Part shown: positions 15,376-24,911 of the stretch, piece after piece
Numbering within the stretch: the first letter of the stretch is position 1
How the letters are laid out: every line of letters begins with the position of its first letter
Translations under genes and position numbers: made by a program
NCBI GenBank assembly: GCA_002634385.1
Contig: NSJL01000002.1
Span: forward strand, 186,001-250,000
Reading direction: 5' to 3'
Length of the DNA stretch: 64,000 nt
From: Nitrospira sp.
GTDB lineage: Bacteria > Nitrospirota > Thermodesulfovibrionia > Thermodesulfovibrionales > Dissulfurispiraceae
Notes under the pieces: generated by a model
The model's input: the letters and a program-made list of their open reading frames with translations, nothing else
Databases searched by the model: none
Told to the model about the DNA's origin: nothing

Positions 15376-15786
15376 CTAAATCTCGTAAGAGCTGCCGCTC
15401 AGGGTCTTTTCGCGTGCCGCCTTTACGAAGGAGCGGAGATCCTCCGGCAATTCCGCCAGGACGTCATCCAGCTCCTTCTCCGCTATCGCCTCCGTAAGGA
15501 CCGAGAGGACGGCACGGGCGTGGCGTTCCGCCTCTCCCCTGGATACCCCCTCCCTTTCCGCGATACGCCGCAGGAACTCCTCGAGACCGAAGGGCTCGGG
15601 AGAATCGGGATGCAGGAGATAGTCGCCGATCCTCCAGGGGAGTTGCTCTACGAGATCTTCCGTCTCCCCGATGGACAGACGGCTTCCGAACACATTGAAT
15701 ACGGCATGAATCGCCCTTTCCGCCTCTTCGGCGGAAGAGAAACGTCCGCGCTCCCGTACTGCCTGGATGAATTCACCGAGATGCAT
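15376..15786 (-). CDS. DUF2267 family protein
   Basis: A 136-aa soluble, acidic, all-helical protein with two related halves: an 'L-S-x-G-E-x-x-D-L-x-x-Q-L-P' block near residues 38-50, and 'E-L-D-D-V-L-A-E-L-P-E-D-L-R-S-F' near 104-120. This two-fold pattern of a short Leu-Pro motif is the signature of DUF2267 (PF10025). Function is unknown; members often sit near stress or redox genes. Starts at ATG 15786 with aggggg upstream. Convergent with yceI. Confidence 0.75.
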   Translation of the reverse strand: MHLGEFIQAVRERGRFSSAEEAERAIHAVFNVFGSRLSIGETEDLVEQLPWRIGDYLLHPDSPEPFGLEEFLRRIAEREGVSRGEAERHARAVLSVLTEAIAEKELDDVLAELPEDLRSFVKAAREKTLSGSSYEI

Positions 15787-15897
15787 ATCGTCCCCCTTGC
15801 GTTACAACAGAGAACCGGGAGTCCCTTGACAGGATCTCCGTTTTTTTCAGGTTATGCAGATGATGCATCGCCCTTTTTAAAGTATTTATCAGGTAAT

Positions 15898-18800
15898 TCA
15901 CTCTTCGTCAAGAGAGGGCAGGGAATCGGAAGGAATGGTATAGGTACGTATAAGGTTCTCGAAATCGTCCGCCGGTAAGGGCCTGCTGACCAGATGCCCC
16001 TGTATTTCATCGCAATGCCTGATATGGAGATACTGCAACTGCCCCTCGGTTTCCACGCCCTCGGCAATCACCTTCTTTTTCATGGTATGCGCCATGGCGA
16101 TCACTGCATTGACGATGCCCCTGTCGTCCGGGTCCTCGGTGAGCCCCCTTATGAAGGATTGATCTATCTTTATCCTGTTGATGGGGAGCCTTTTCAGGTA
16201 GCTCAACGACGAGTAGCCCGTACCGAAGTCGTCGATGGAAAAGAGGACCCCCATTTCCTTGAGCCGCCGGAGAGTGAAAACGGTAAGGTCGACATTCTTC
16301 ATTGCGATACTCTCGGTAATTTCCAGGTCGAGGAAGCGCGGGTTCAGGCCGGTCTCCTCTATTATCCGTGAGACCTTCCCGACAAAATCCGGCTGCTGGA
16401 ACTGGCGGGCGGAAAGGTTTACCGTGATGCGCAGGGACGGAAGGCCCGCATCCTGCCACGCTTTGCATTGTGCGCAGGCCTTCCGGAGCACCCATTCGTC
16501 GATGGAGAGAATATATCCCGTTTCCTCGGCAAGGGAGATGAACCGGAGCGGATCGAGCATTCCCAGCTCCGGGTGCTGCCAGCGCACCAGCGCCTCCGCA
16601 CCGACCATCCTCCACGTTTCCATGTCCACCTGTGGTTGATAATACACGGTCAGCTCGCCGCGTTCGAGAGCCTGGTGAAGACTGCTTTCGAGCATGATCC
16701 TTTCGAGCGTCCTGACATTCATGGTGAGATCATAGAATTGGTAATTGTTCCCCCCCTGCTCCTTCGCATGGTACATGGCGATATCGGCATTCTTCAGCAG
16801 GGTTTCCGCATCCTCCCCGTCATCGGGATAGATGCTGATCCCGATGCTGGTGGACATGGAGAGCCTGTGTCCCGCAATGGAATAGGGCTCTTTAAAAGAG
16901 AAGATGATTTTTCGGGCCATGGCGATAACATCCTCCGCCTGGGAGATACTCGGCAGCAGCACGTTGAATTCATCACCTCCGATGCGGGCGATGGTATCGG
17001 ACTCGCGCATGCTGCCCTTCAGACGGCAGGCAACCTCTTTCAGCAGCTGATCGCCGGCATCATGTCCCAGCGTATCGTTAATATATTTGAAACGGTCGAG
17101 ATCGAGGAAAAGCACGGCTACTTTCTTGCCGTCACGCCGTGCCTGGGCCATCTCGAGGAGCAGGTGGTCCATGAACATCGTCCTGTTGAACAGCCCGGTA
17201 AGGGGGTCCTGGGTTGCCTGCCGCCGTATGGTCTCTTCCATCCGTTTGCGTTCGGTGATATTGCGCAAATAGGCCTCCAGCCGGCCTTCCCGCGGATACG
17301 CATGCACCTCATACCATCTGTCCGAGACAGGGTAATTCGCTTCGAAATGAACGGGCTGCCTCTTTTCCACGGCAAGAAGATACTGGCGATAAAACTCACT
17401 GCCCACGCACTCGGGGTATTCCTGCCACACGACCTTTCCCAGAAGCTCGTGTGCAGGACGGCGTAATATCTTTTCCGCAATGGAATTCATTTCGATGAAC
17501 CGCCACTGATCGTCAAGGACCAGATACGCGTCGGTAATGCTTTCCAGGACGCTCTTCAACCTTTCGTTGGCGTTCTTCAGCGCTTCTTCCGCCCGCACAC
17601 GCTCGGTAATGTCCACTGCTACCACGCCCACCATCTCCCGCTCCCGCATGCCTTCCATGGTGAACCGGTACACCAGCGCATAGCCGAGGGCCCCGTCCGG
17701 CCGGGGATATGTCTCTACCGTCTGGGAGGTCTGTCCGGTATCGAGCACCCGCATGATATTCTCCCTGTAGCGTCCGGCAAACTCCGGGGGGAAAATATCG
17801 TAGGCGCTTTTCGTGCCCACATCCTCCGGCTGCAGGCCTATGGCTTCCAGGTATGTCTTGTTGGCGTACAGGAGCTTCAGATCACGGTTGGTAATAAAAG
17901 CCAGCGCCGGGCTGTTGTTCATGAAGGCCTGAAACCGCCTTTCACTCTCCCGGAGTTCAGCTTCCGCCCGCGTGAGTCCGGTGATGTCCTGGTTCACCAC
18001 CACGGCCCCCCTGATAGTCCCCCGGTCATCCCGTATCGGCACCGCCGAATTGATGATCGTCTTGCGCGTGCCATCGAAGCATTCTATGTCGATCACTTCA
18101 TTGAGACTCGTTTCCCCTTTTGTGACAGCGCGACCCCCCGACCATTCCCCGGCCTCGATCCGCTTTCCGGTATCGGCCCACCATCCCTTGTACTCCCCAT
18201 ATCCATCGGGACCGACATAGAGGGCACCCTTCCATATCTGCTGCCCGGCGGAATTTCCCTTGACGATCTGCCCCCCCGAATCGATGATCCACACCCCCAC
18301 GGGAAGAATTTCCAGTACGGTACGCAGCAACTCCTCGCTCTGCGCCAGCGCCTCCTCCGCCTTCCGGTGCTCGGTAACATCATGGCCGACCAGGAGGATC
18401 TCGACGAACCGGCCTTCCTCATCACGGATCACCCGGTGCGTCCAGGCTACCCACACCCGGCCGCCGTCTTTCCGGGTGCACTCCCTCTCTTTCGCTACAG
18501 AGCTATCGGGATCTCTCAGGATATCGTCCATAATAAGAGGGGAGACACCTTTATCCGGTTCTCCGCAGGCGGGGGTAATGGTCTCCATAACGCTTCTGCC
18601 GAGCACCTCCTGCTCTGCATACCCGAAAAACCGTTGCGCGAACTCGTTGAAGAATATAATGTTTCCCTGAGCATCTATCTTGAGGATGCTACTGTTGGCA
18701 AGCTCCACGAGCTCCCGGTACTTCTCCTTGCTCTGCAGCAGGGCCTCTTCCGCACTCTTTCTCTCGGTAATATCCTCGCAGGCGATAAGAACACGGAGCT

Positions 18801-19227
18801 GTCCCTTATTGCCCCGCAAAGGGCGTGCAAACTCCTTTACCCACCTGATGGTTCCGTTCTTGCAGACTTTTCTGAACTCCCAGAACGTTATCCGCTCAGG
18901 ATTCCGGACGGATTCATTGAGCCGCAGCAGGACCTCCTCCCTGTCCTCCTCATGAAAGATATTCAAAATCGGCTTCCCCGTGAGTTCCGCAGGGGTATAT
19001 CCCAGCTGAGAAGCCCCGAAGGTATTGACCGACTGTACAATTCCTTCCTCATCCACAATGAAGAGTATCATGGGGTTCTCTTCAAAAAGAGTGCAATAAC
19101 TGATTGCATCGGCTGTGGTCTCCTCCGCAGTGCATACTGCCTTGAACTCCTCCGAATACCCGCACTCCCTGTCCGGCTTCGACGCCCCCTCCCGGGCGGA
19201 TGCTCCTCTCGCTTCCTCCTCAGTCAT
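15898..19227 (-). CDS. Multi-PAS GGDEF-EAL cyclic di-GMP signalling protein
   Basis: A 1109-aa cytosolic protein without membrane segments. About five PAS/PAC units fill residues 40-675, followed by GGDEF (about 680-835) and EAL (about 855-1100). The cyclase motif reads Arg-Ile-Gly-Gly-Asp-Glu-Phe with intact active-site residues. The phosphodiesterase motif reads Glu-Ala-Leu-Val-Arg-Trp and later motifs (DDFGTGYSS, K-x-D-x-S-F) are intact, so both activities are possible and PAS signals may set the balance. It is preceded by a -10 box at 19328-19333 and the dispersed repeat at 19378-19604. Confidence 0.93.
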   Translation of the reverse strand: MTEEEARGASAREGASKPDRECGYSEEFKAVCTAEETTADAISYCTLFEENPMILFIVDEEGIVQSVNTFGASQLGYTPAELTGKPILNIFHEEDREEVLLRLNESVRNPERITFWEFRKVCKNGTIRWVKEFARPLRGNKGQLRVLIACEDITERKSAEEALLQSKEKYRELVELANSSILKIDAQGNIIFFNEFAQRFFGYAEQEVLGRSVMETITPACGEPDKGVSPLIMDDILRDPDSSVAKERECTRKDGGRVWVAWTHRVIRDEEGRFVEILLVGHDVTEHRKAEEALAQSEELLRTVLEILPVGVWIIDSGGQIVKGNSAGQQIWKGALYVGPDGYGEYKGWWADTGKRIEAGEWSGGRAVTKGETSLNEVIDIECFDGTRKTIINSAVPIRDDRGTIRGAVVVNQDITGLTRAEAELRESERRFQAFMNNSPALAFITNRDLKLLYANKTYLEAIGLQPEDVGTKSAYDIFPPEFAGRYRENIMRVLDTGQTSQTVETYPRPDGALGYALVYRFTMEGMREREMVGVVAVDITERVRAEEALKNANERLKSVLESITDAYLVLDDQWRFIEMNSIAEKILRRPAHELLGKVVWQEYPECVGSEFYRQYLLAVEKRQPVHFEANYPVSDRWYEVHAYPREGRLEAYLRNITERKRMEETIRRQATQDPLTGLFNRTMFMDHLLLEMAQARRDGKKVAVLFLDLDRFKYINDTLGHDAGDQLLKEVACRLKGSMRESDTIARIGGDEFNVLLPSISQAEDVIAMARKIIFSFKEPYSIAGHRLSMSTSIGISIYPDDGEDAETLLKNADIAMYHAKEQGGNNYQFYDLTMNVRTLERIMLESSLHQALERGELTVYYQPQVDMETWRMVGAEALVRWQHPELGMLDPLRFISLAEETGYILSIDEWVLRKACAQCKAWQDAGLPSLRITVNLSARQFQQPDFVGKVSRIIEETGLNPRFLDLEITESIAMKNVDLTVFTLRRLKEMGVLFSIDDFGTGYSSLSYLKRLPINRIKIDQSFIRGLTEDPDDRGIVNAVIAMAHTMKKKVIAEGVETEGQLQYLHIRHCDEIQGHLVSRPLPADDFENLIRTYTIPSDSLPSLDEE

Positions 19228-19327
19228 GGTATCCTCCAGAGGAAAGGCAGGGTTGTATCAGGATACGTCCAGCTTGGCGTGTTTTGCAGCGCGCTGATTC
19301 CCACAGGCAAGGACTTCATCTATTCAT

Positions 19328-19333
19328 ATTATA
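19328..19333 (-). promoter_or_regulatory. -10 box for the PAS-GGDEF-EAL gene
   Basis: Minus strand TATAAT in the context TTGGTGATATAATA. The same GGTGATATAATA string precedes asnS. No convincing -35. Confidence 0.3.
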
Positions 19334-19377
19334 TCACCAATACTTTGTGGTTGCTTTGTGACAAAGACAGGAAGAGA

Positions 19378-19604
19378 GGCAGCAGATACGGCAGAAGAGA
19401 GGCAGTAGGTGAGGCAGAGGAAAGCAGAGAAAGATAGAAAGAGACAGAAAGAACAGAAAGAGAGGGATCACTCCCCTGTCAGTGCGTTCTCCCCTGTAAT
19501 TGCGAGCTCTTTTCCCTCTGTCATTGCGAGCCCCTGATCCCCGGGGCAGCAGGGATTCTTTCTAAAATGACCCTGCGCGTCATTAGGAGCGGAGCGAAGC
19601 AATC
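19378..19604 (+). repeat. Dispersed repeat family C, copy 1
   Basis: About 227 bp that also occurs at 46534-46774. It begins ggcagcagatacggcagaag, continues with a purine-rich degenerate GACAGAA tract, then gagggatcactcccctgtca and a CATTGCGAGC... palindrome, and ends in gagcggagcgaagcaatc. Identity is very high at both ends and loose in the purine tract. Both copies lie upstream of a c-di-GMP enzyme gene. Confidence 0.75.
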
Positions 19605-19741
19605 TCAGGGGGATACTCCCTCACCGGGCATTGTGATGCGTTTGCCCTGAGAGGAAAAAGGACCGGAGGGCGCAACTATCCTGTATTTTGGTAAAATAAA
19701 ATTTCTCTGGCTGCTATCAGTCTCATATAAAGGGAGAGTCT

Positions 19742-20344
19742 ATGAAAAGGATCGCAAACTTTTTGTTCGAGGCAGGGATGCTCAAACGGACACCGCGCAC
19801 GGGTTTCCAGTTCCTCGGTTCGGGGGCGGAGTCCGTTGCGGAGCATATATTCAGGACAGTATACATCGGGTATGCCCTCGGACGCATGTCCGAGGGCGTT
19901 GATGCCGACCGGATCATGAAGATGTGCCTGTTTCATGACCTTCCGGAAGCGCGCACCGGGGATCTCAATTACGTGAACAAGAAGTACGTCAAAGCAGACG
20001 AGGTGAAAGCCGTCAACGATCTCGCCGAAACCCTTCCCTTCGGCGGTGAGATCCGGGAGCTCCTTTTCGAATTCCTGGAAGGCAAGACCCGTGAGGCACA
20101 GCTCGCCCGTGATGCCGACCAGATCGAGATAATCCTCGCCCTGAAGGAGTACAAAGACCTCGGGAATAAATACGCCGACGAATGGCTCGACTTTGCGATG
20201 AAAAGGCTCAAAACGGATGTGGGTCTTACTCTCGCCAGGACCATTCTCGAAACGGATTCATCCCTCTGGTGGTTTTCCGACAAGGGCGACTGGTGGGTGG
20301 ACGCGGGAAAGGGGAAAAAGGAAGGGACGGACCGGGAGCCATAA
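19742..20344 (+). CDS. HD-domain 5'-nucleotidase-like protein (YfbR/HDDC2 type)
   Basis: A 200-aa HD phosphohydrolase. The metal-binding set is visible: His in Ala-Glu-His-Ile, His-Asp in Leu-Phe-His-Asp-Leu-Pro-Glu-Ala, and a later Asp in Ala-Arg-Asp-Ala-Asp-Gln. The 'P-R-T-G-F' start and 'ARTGDLNYVNKKYV' segment match the HDDC2/YfbR group, which removes phosphate from 5'-deoxynucleoside monophosphates. It has a good ribosome binding site (aaagggagag) and no neighbours on its strand. It converges on icd with a 17-base gap. Confidence 0.85.
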   Translation: MKRIANFLFEAGMLKRTPRTGFQFLGSGAESVAEHIFRTVYIGYALGRMSEGVDADRIMKMCLFHDLPEARTGDLNYVNKKYVKADEVKAVNDLAETLPFGGEIRELLFEFLEGKTREAQLARDADQIEIILALKEYKDLGNKYADEWLDFAMKRLKTDVGLTLARTILETDSSLWWFSDKGDWWVDAGKGKKEGTDREP

Positions 20345-20361
20345 AAGCCCTCCCGCCGGCC

Positions 20362-21573
20362 CTAGAGCGCCTGCTTCAGCCTCTCCGCAACGGTATCGAT
20401 AAACTCCTCCGTGCGGGCATAGTGCGCCACCGGCGGCTTTGCAATCAGCATCAAATCCTTCGTCATTACGCCGCCCTCCACTGTCTTAATCACCGTGTCT
20501 TCCAGCGTATGTGCAAAACGCACCACCTCCGGCGTGCCGTCCAGCTCGCCCCTCTTCGCCAGCGCCCCGGTCCATGCGAAAATAGAGGCGATGGAGTTGG
20601 TGGAGGTGGGATTCCCCTTCAGGTGCTCATAATAATGCCTCATTACCGTACCATGGGCAGCCTCATATTCGTATTTCCCATCAGGGGAAACCAGAACGGA
20701 CGTCATGAGCCCGAGACTTCCGAACCCGGATGCCACCATATCGGACATGACATCGCCGTCGTAGTTCATACAGGCCCAGAGCATGCCCCCTTCGGATTTC
20801 ATCACCTGGGCCACGGCGTCGTCGATGAGAAGATAACGGTACTGTATCTCCGCCTGCTCGAATCTTTCCTTCACCTTCTCCACCTCTTCAGCGAAGATAT
20901 CCCTGAAAAACCCGTGGTACTGCTTGGATATGGTGTCCTTCGCCCCGAACCAGAGATCAATCCTCTCACCCAATGCATAATTGATGCAGGATTGCGCAAA
21001 GCTCCTGATAGACTTCTCGGTGTTGTGCATTCCCATGAGAACGCCGCGGCCTTTGAAGTCGTGAATCCTGATCACCTTTTTTTCCCCGCCATCCGCAGGG
21101 GTAAAGACCAACTCGGCGCTGCCGGGGCCTTCCACAAGGCATTCCACGTTCTTATAAATATCGCCATAGGCGTGGCGCCCTATGATAATGGGCTTTTTCC
21201 AGCTATGGACCGCAGGGGGGATGTTCCCGATGATAATGGGCTTCCTGAACACTGTTCCGTCAAGAAGGGAGCGGATGGTCCCGTTGGGGCTCTTCCATTG
21301 CTGCTTGAGGTTGTATTCCTTTACCCGCGCGGCGTTGGGGGTAATCGTGGCGCATTTGACGCCGATCCCGTACTCCTTGATGGCATCCGCCGCGTCCACG
21401 GTAACCCTGTCGTCGGTCTCATCACGGTGCCCGATGCCGAGGTCATAGTACTTCAAATCGATCTCCAAAAACGGCAGGATCAGCTTCCCTTTAATGAGCT
21501 GCCAGATAATCCTGGTCATCTCGTCGCCGTCCATTTCGACCAGCGGGTTCTTCACTTTGATCTTGTCAGCCAC
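20362..21573 (-). CDS. icd: NADP-dependent isocitrate dehydrogenase
   Basis: A 403-aa enzyme of the dimeric, eukaryote-like NADP-IDH subfamily (about 400 aa). It begins at GTG 21573, chosen for agggaggccgtt upstream and the family N-terminus K-I-K-V[13 protein letters not shown]. The substrate loop S-P-N-G-T-I-R, metal ligands in '[20 protein letters not shown]' and the NADP motif '[11 protein letters not shown]' are present. It makes 2-oxoglutarate from isocitrate and so supplies NADPH and glutamate precursors. It is followed convergently by the HD gene and preceded by asnS on the same strand (76 bp). Confidence 0.96.
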   Translation of the reverse strand: MADKIKVKNPLVEMDGDEMTRIIWQLIKGKLILPFLEIDLKYYDLGIGHRDETDDRVTVDAADAIKEYGIGVKCATITPNAARVKEYNLKQQWKSPNGTIRSLLDGTVFRKPIIIGNIPPAVHSWKKPIIIGRHAYGDIYKNVECLVEGPGSAELVFTPADGGEKKVIRIHDFKGRGVLMGMHNTEKSIRSFAQSCINYALGERIDLWFGAKDTISKQYHGFFRDIFAEEVEKVKERFEQAEIQYRYLLIDDAVAQVMKSEGGMLWACMNYDGDVMSDMVASGFGSLGLMTSVLVSPDGKYEYEAAHGTVMRHYYEHLKGNPTSTNSIASIFAWTGALAKRGELDGTPEVVRFAHTLEDTVIKTVEGGVMTKDLMLIAKPPVAHYARTEEFIDTVAERLKQAL

Positions 21574-21649
21574 AACGGCCTCCCTTTTTAGAAAGATAAA
21601 GCAATAATTTAAACGGAAAAGGAAGACGATGTCAACTTGAGTACGTCCG

Positions 21650-23038
21650 TCAGAAACCAAGGGCCTGGGGGGCCCGGGGGCAGGGGATGACGTCACGGAT
21701 ATTGGCCATTCCGGTAATATACTGCACCAGCCGCTCGAACCCGAGACCGAACCCGGCATGGGGGGCGGAACCGAACCTGCGGAGGTCGAGATACCACTGC
21801 AGACCCTCCGGGGGAACGCCCGACTCGCGCATTCTCTCCTCCAGCATCTCCAATCTCTCTTCGCGCTGGCTTCCACCGATTATCTCCCCGATCTTCGGCG
21901 CAAGGACATCCATGGCGGCAACGGTCCTCCCGTCGTCGTTCACCTTCATATAGAAAGCTTTTATCTCCCTGGGGTAATCCGTAATAATAACCGGCCCTTT
22001 GAATATGCTATCCGTCAGATACCGCTCATGCTCCGATTGGAGATCCAGTCCCCATTCCACCGGGAACTCGAAAGTCTCCTTCGCCCCTTTCAACTCCTTA
22101 ATCGCGTCCGTATAGGTGATATGGGTAAAGGGCGCCCCGGCCAGTATACGGAGCTCTTCGAGTGAAATCCGTTTATAGTGCGCCTCCAGGAAGGCAAGCT
22201 CGCTCTCTCCCCTCTCCAGGGCGGCGCGGCAGAGAAACCGGAGAAAATCCTCCGCCAGTTGCATATCCTCCTTCAGGCCCGCAAAGGCCATCTCGGGTTC
22301 GATCATCCAGAATTCGGAGAGATGGCGCGAGGTATTGGAGTTCTCCGCCCTGAAAGTGGGGCCGAAGGTGTAGACATTCCCGAGGGCCAGGGCAAGGAAT
22401 TCGGCTTCCAGTTGTCCGCTCACCGTCAGATAGGCTCTCCTGCCGAAAAAGTCCCGGGAGAAGTCCGTCCTCCCCCCCTCCCCCTTGGGAAGGTTTTCGA
22501 AATCCAGGCTGGTCACGGTAAAGAGCTCTCCCGCTCCCTCACAGTCGTTGGAGGTGAGAATAGGGGTATGCACCCAGATGAATCCCTTCTCCTGGAAAAA
22601 CTCGTGGACCGCCGCGGCGAGGATATTCCGTATCCTGAATACCGCACCGAAGGTGTTCGTCCTCGGCCTGAGATGCCCTATCTCGCGCAGAAACTCCAGG
22701 GTATGGCCCTTCTTCTGTAAGGGATAGGAAGCGGGATCAGCACCGCCGAAGAGCTCCAGAGCGGAAACCTCCACCTCCACTTTCTGTCCCTTTGCCGGAG
22801 ATTCCCGGAGAACTCCCTCTGCCCTCACCGCAGCACCGGTGGCAACGCCGGCAAGCACCTGAAAGGCGGGCGTCCCTGCCGGTACAACAAGCTGCAGGTT
22901 TTCCTGCGTAGAGCCATCATTCACTGCGACGAAGGCAAATCCCTTGGATTCGCGCTTTGTCCGTACCCAGCCGCATACCGTAACCGGCTGCCCCGTATTC
23001 TCCCGGGAAAGCACCTCTTTTATGCGTACCCTTTCCAC
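21650..23038 (-). CDS. asnS: Asparaginyl-tRNA synthetase
   Basis: A 462-aa class IIb synthetase. An N-terminal OB-fold anticodon-binding domain (about 15-105, starting '[19 protein letters not shown]') is followed by the catalytic core with motif 2 '[24 protein letters not shown]' split around the flipping loop, and motif 3 '[13 protein letters not shown]'. '[11 protein letters not shown]' is the AsnRS-type sequence, as opposed to 'HNPEFT' of AspRS. It charges tRNA-Asn with asparagine. A -10 TATAAT at 23134-23139 (minus) may be its promoter. Confidence 0.96.
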   Translation of the reverse strand: MERVRIKEVLSRENTGQPVTVCGWVRTKRESKGFAFVAVNDGSTQENLQLVVPAGTPAFQVLAGVATGAAVRAEGVLRESPAKGQKVEVEVSALELFGGADPASYPLQKKGHTLEFLREIGHLRPRTNTFGAVFRIRNILAAAVHEFFQEKGFIWVHTPILTSNDCEGAGELFTVTSLDFENLPKGEGGRTDFSRDFFGRRAYLTVSGQLEAEFLALALGNVYTFGPTFRAENSNTSRHLSEFWMIEPEMAFAGLKEDMQLAEDFLRFLCRAALERGESELAFLEAHYKRISLEELRILAGAPFTHITYTDAIKELKGAKETFEFPVEWGLDLQSEHERYLTDSIFKGPVIITDYPREIKAFYMKVNDDGRTVAAMDVLAPKIGEIIGGSQREERLEMLEERMRESGVPPEGLQWYLDLRRFGSAPHAGFGLGFERLVQYITGMANIRDVIPCPRAPQALGF

Positions 23039-23133
23039 ATACCCTCCTGCCGAAGCGATAGAAATGAACAGTCCTTCCGCTGATCTGCCTTCCCCCCTTT
23101 GAGCGCTTTCTTTATGGAGAGAATGCCTTTCTT

Positions 23134-23139
23134 ATTATA
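23134..23139 (-). promoter_or_regulatory. -10 box for asnS
   Basis: Minus strand TATAAT in GGTGATATAATAAG, 96 bases before the start. The -35 region is weak. Confidence 0.3.
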
Positions 23140-23291
23140 TCACCAGTTGAAGAGAAACAAAGTACCGGAGGGAGCAGGTTTCAGTTCCCCTGCATAGTGC
23201 TGCTCCTCAGTGCGGAAGCGGATTCAGCGGGGGCACTCAGCAGGGGGGCCGAAACCCGTATTTCAGAGTTGATGGCCGGGAGTGCAGGCAC

Positions 23292-23624
23292 CTAAAAGTC
23301 GGGGAACATTTTAATGGAGAGCTGTCTTCCTTCACCGGTCACCGCCTTAGCGGAAAGAATCCCCCCCTCGATGTATTTCAGGTCAAAATTTGCAAATCCC
23401 GCCGATACAAGATCAAGGGCGTTGGCAGGACAGCCGCTTTCGCAGCCCGCGATTCCCCTGATCATCCGGGGGAGGAGGCCCTGTATGTCCAGGCCGTTCA
23501 GCGTCATGCCCTTTAGGGAGACAAAATCATCGATCTTCCTCATCACCTCATTAATATCCAGGTGGTGAGGATTTTCCACGGGAAGGGAAAAGGAGCTACT
23601 ATCCAGGCTTACATCGATAAGCAT
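23292..23624 (-). CDS. Hypothetical protein with C-x3-C motif (110 aa)
   Basis: ATG 23624 is chosen over longer frames because ggaggtgcgag directly precedes it. The product is a compact mixed alpha/beta protein of 110 residues: a first strand 'MLIDVSLD', a helix 'NEVMRKIDDFVSL', then 'GIAGCESGCPANALDLV' with a Cys-x3-Cys pair, and a beta-rich end 'FDLKYIEGGILSAKA' finishing 'IKMFPDF'. The Cys pair followed by Pro-Ala could bind metal, but one pair is not enough to claim a cluster. No family was recognised. The small ORF 23818-23976 is 193 bases upstream on the same strand. Confidence 0.55.
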   Translation of the reverse strand: MLIDVSLDSSSFSLPVENPHHLDINEVMRKIDDFVSLKGMTLNGLDIQGLLPRMIRGIAGCESGCPANALDLVSAGFANFDLKYIEGGILSAKAVTGEGRQLSIKMFPDF

Positions 23625-23817
23625 CTCGCACCTCCGTGCTCTCAAAGAGTTCCCTGCACATCGCACCGGCACCGCAGGGGTCCATGCAGAACTCCCCATT
23701 TTACCCGATTCCGTAAAAATACTCAACGGCATATCGTAACCAGGTGCGATCAAAAGTGGCGGCGAGAGAAAGCTCTCCGAGCAGAGCACTTTCCCCTCCC
23801 TTTGTTGCAGGTCAGTC

Positions 23818-23976
23818 TCAATCAGTAGGGGGTATCTTGGGAATTCTGGGACCTTTCGGGGGCTTGGGCGGAGTTTCCGGAACACCGGGCGGTTGCGGGT
23901 CTCTCCCGGGAGCCCTTTTCTCTGTTTTGTCCTCCCTGGCGGAGCTCTTCTTCATCTTTTTCCCTTTCTCAGACAT
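23818..23976 (-). CDS. Short Lys/Pro-rich protein (52 aa)
   Basis: ATG 23976 is preceded by aaggaggcaat, one of the best ribosome binding sites in the window. It encodes 52 residues: a Lys/Ser/Glu-rich N-terminal half (MSEKGKKMKKSSARED) and a Pro-rich half with repeated Pro-Pro-Lys/Pro-Pro-Thr, ending in Thr-Asp. It is likely disordered and basic. The strong translation signal is the main evidence that it is a real gene. Function unknown. Confidence 0.45.
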   Translation of the reverse strand: MSEKGKKMKKSSAREDKTEKRAPGRDPQPPGVPETPPKPPKGPRIPKIPPTD

Positions 23977-24149
23977 ATTGCCTCCTTGAGCGCAGCCCGC
24001 GAGGGCTACCCTCCCTTCGCATCTTTCTTACTTCCGCAGCTGCCGTCACCGTTTAGGGAATACGGAATGCACAACCTCTTGTCTATCCTTTATCAGTTTC
24101 TTCTCCGGCGGTCAAGAGGAAGCAGAGCGCATTCCTCCACCGGTCGGCA

Positions 24150-24608
24150 TCAGCGGGACATGTTGGCCAGGTGCCTGTCTTTTATTTCCACTATTCGGTT
24201 TCCCATGGCATTCCTCTGCTCTCCGTCGAGGATTCCCTCCGCGTTTTCGAAAAGGTCATCCTCCTCTTCCTCTATGTGGCGCTCCACGGTATCCCTCAGG
24301 GCACTGATCGTAGAAAACCATTTTTCATCCTCCTGCGTCGTGATCAATTCCGCCAGAAGTCTTCGGGCATTGCGATGCTCCTCAAGGGCGTCCCGGACAA
24401 TAGGGCGTATTATCTCGTCCCCCCCGAGCGCTGCATAGAAGACTTCCTCCTCTCCCAGCATATGGAGTTCAAGCTCCTGTCTGAGCTGTTCAAATAGCTT
24501 ATTCTGCCGGACAGTTCTCATTCTGGCCCTCTCCCCTGTCCTGTCCAACTCGTCAAAGAGGAGCAGCATATTCTCATGATCTTTCTTCAACAGCTCAAGA
24601 ATATCCAT
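24150..24608 (-). CDS. Hemerythrin HHE cation-binding domain protein
   Basis: A 152-aa four-helix protein. The first helix reads Met-Asp-Ile-Leu-Glu-Leu-Leu-Lys-Lys-Asp-His-Glu-Asn-Met, followed by 'LELHMLGEEEVFY', 'ALEEHRNARRLLAEL' and 'VERHIEEEEDDLF': the H...HxxxE...H...HxxxE set of hemerythrin-like diiron proteins. It may sense or buffer O2 or NO, or bind iron. ATG 24608 fits the domain start and has ggggga upstream. Monocistronic by position. Confidence 0.88.
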   Translation of the reverse strand: MDILELLKKDHENMLLLFDELDRTGERARMRTVRQNKLFEQLRQELELHMLGEEEVFYAALGGDEIIRPIVRDALEEHRNARRLLAELITTQEDEKWFSTISALRDTVERHIEEEEDDLFENAEGILDGEQRNAMGNRIVEIKDRHLANMSR

Positions 24609-24911
24609 AAATCCCCCCTGTTTTGCTTTTTCGTTCCGTAACACCGTTGTCTACCGTGTTATCATTCCTCTCTGCCACGGCATCCGCCTCCCCTTTTCAT
24701 TTCTTCCGGCACTAAGTAAGAAAGGCCGGGCATCGGTACGCAAACTGTTCCCCTGCAGGAGCGCGGGAGAAGCGGTACGATGGAGAGAAGAGCGCGGCCG
24801 GCATACCAAAACTCCATGAATGAAGGAACAGGAACAGGGTAACCTGTGTCTTTACTTAAATTGGAACACACAGAGGGCCAAAAATCAAGACGGCTCCGGC
24901 AAAAGTCCGGA
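24609..24911. other. 303-bp interval, no recognised feature
   Basis: Lies between the hemerythrin gene start and the TRIC gene end. No coding frame with a ribosome binding site, no hairpin with T-run and no convincing promoter was seen beyond AT-rich stretches near 24625-24660 and 24850-24870. Confidence 0.4.

Larger units (their letters stand above)
19228..19741. other. 514-bp divergent intergenic region with dispersed repeat
   Basis: Serves both the GGDEF-EAL gene (minus) and the HD gene (plus). It holds the repeat at 19378-19604 and a -10 at 19328-19333. The final 60 bases are AT-rich (tggtaaaataaaatt) and end in the ribosome binding site aaagggagag for ATG 19742. No coding sequence was recognised. 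Confidence 0.5.
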
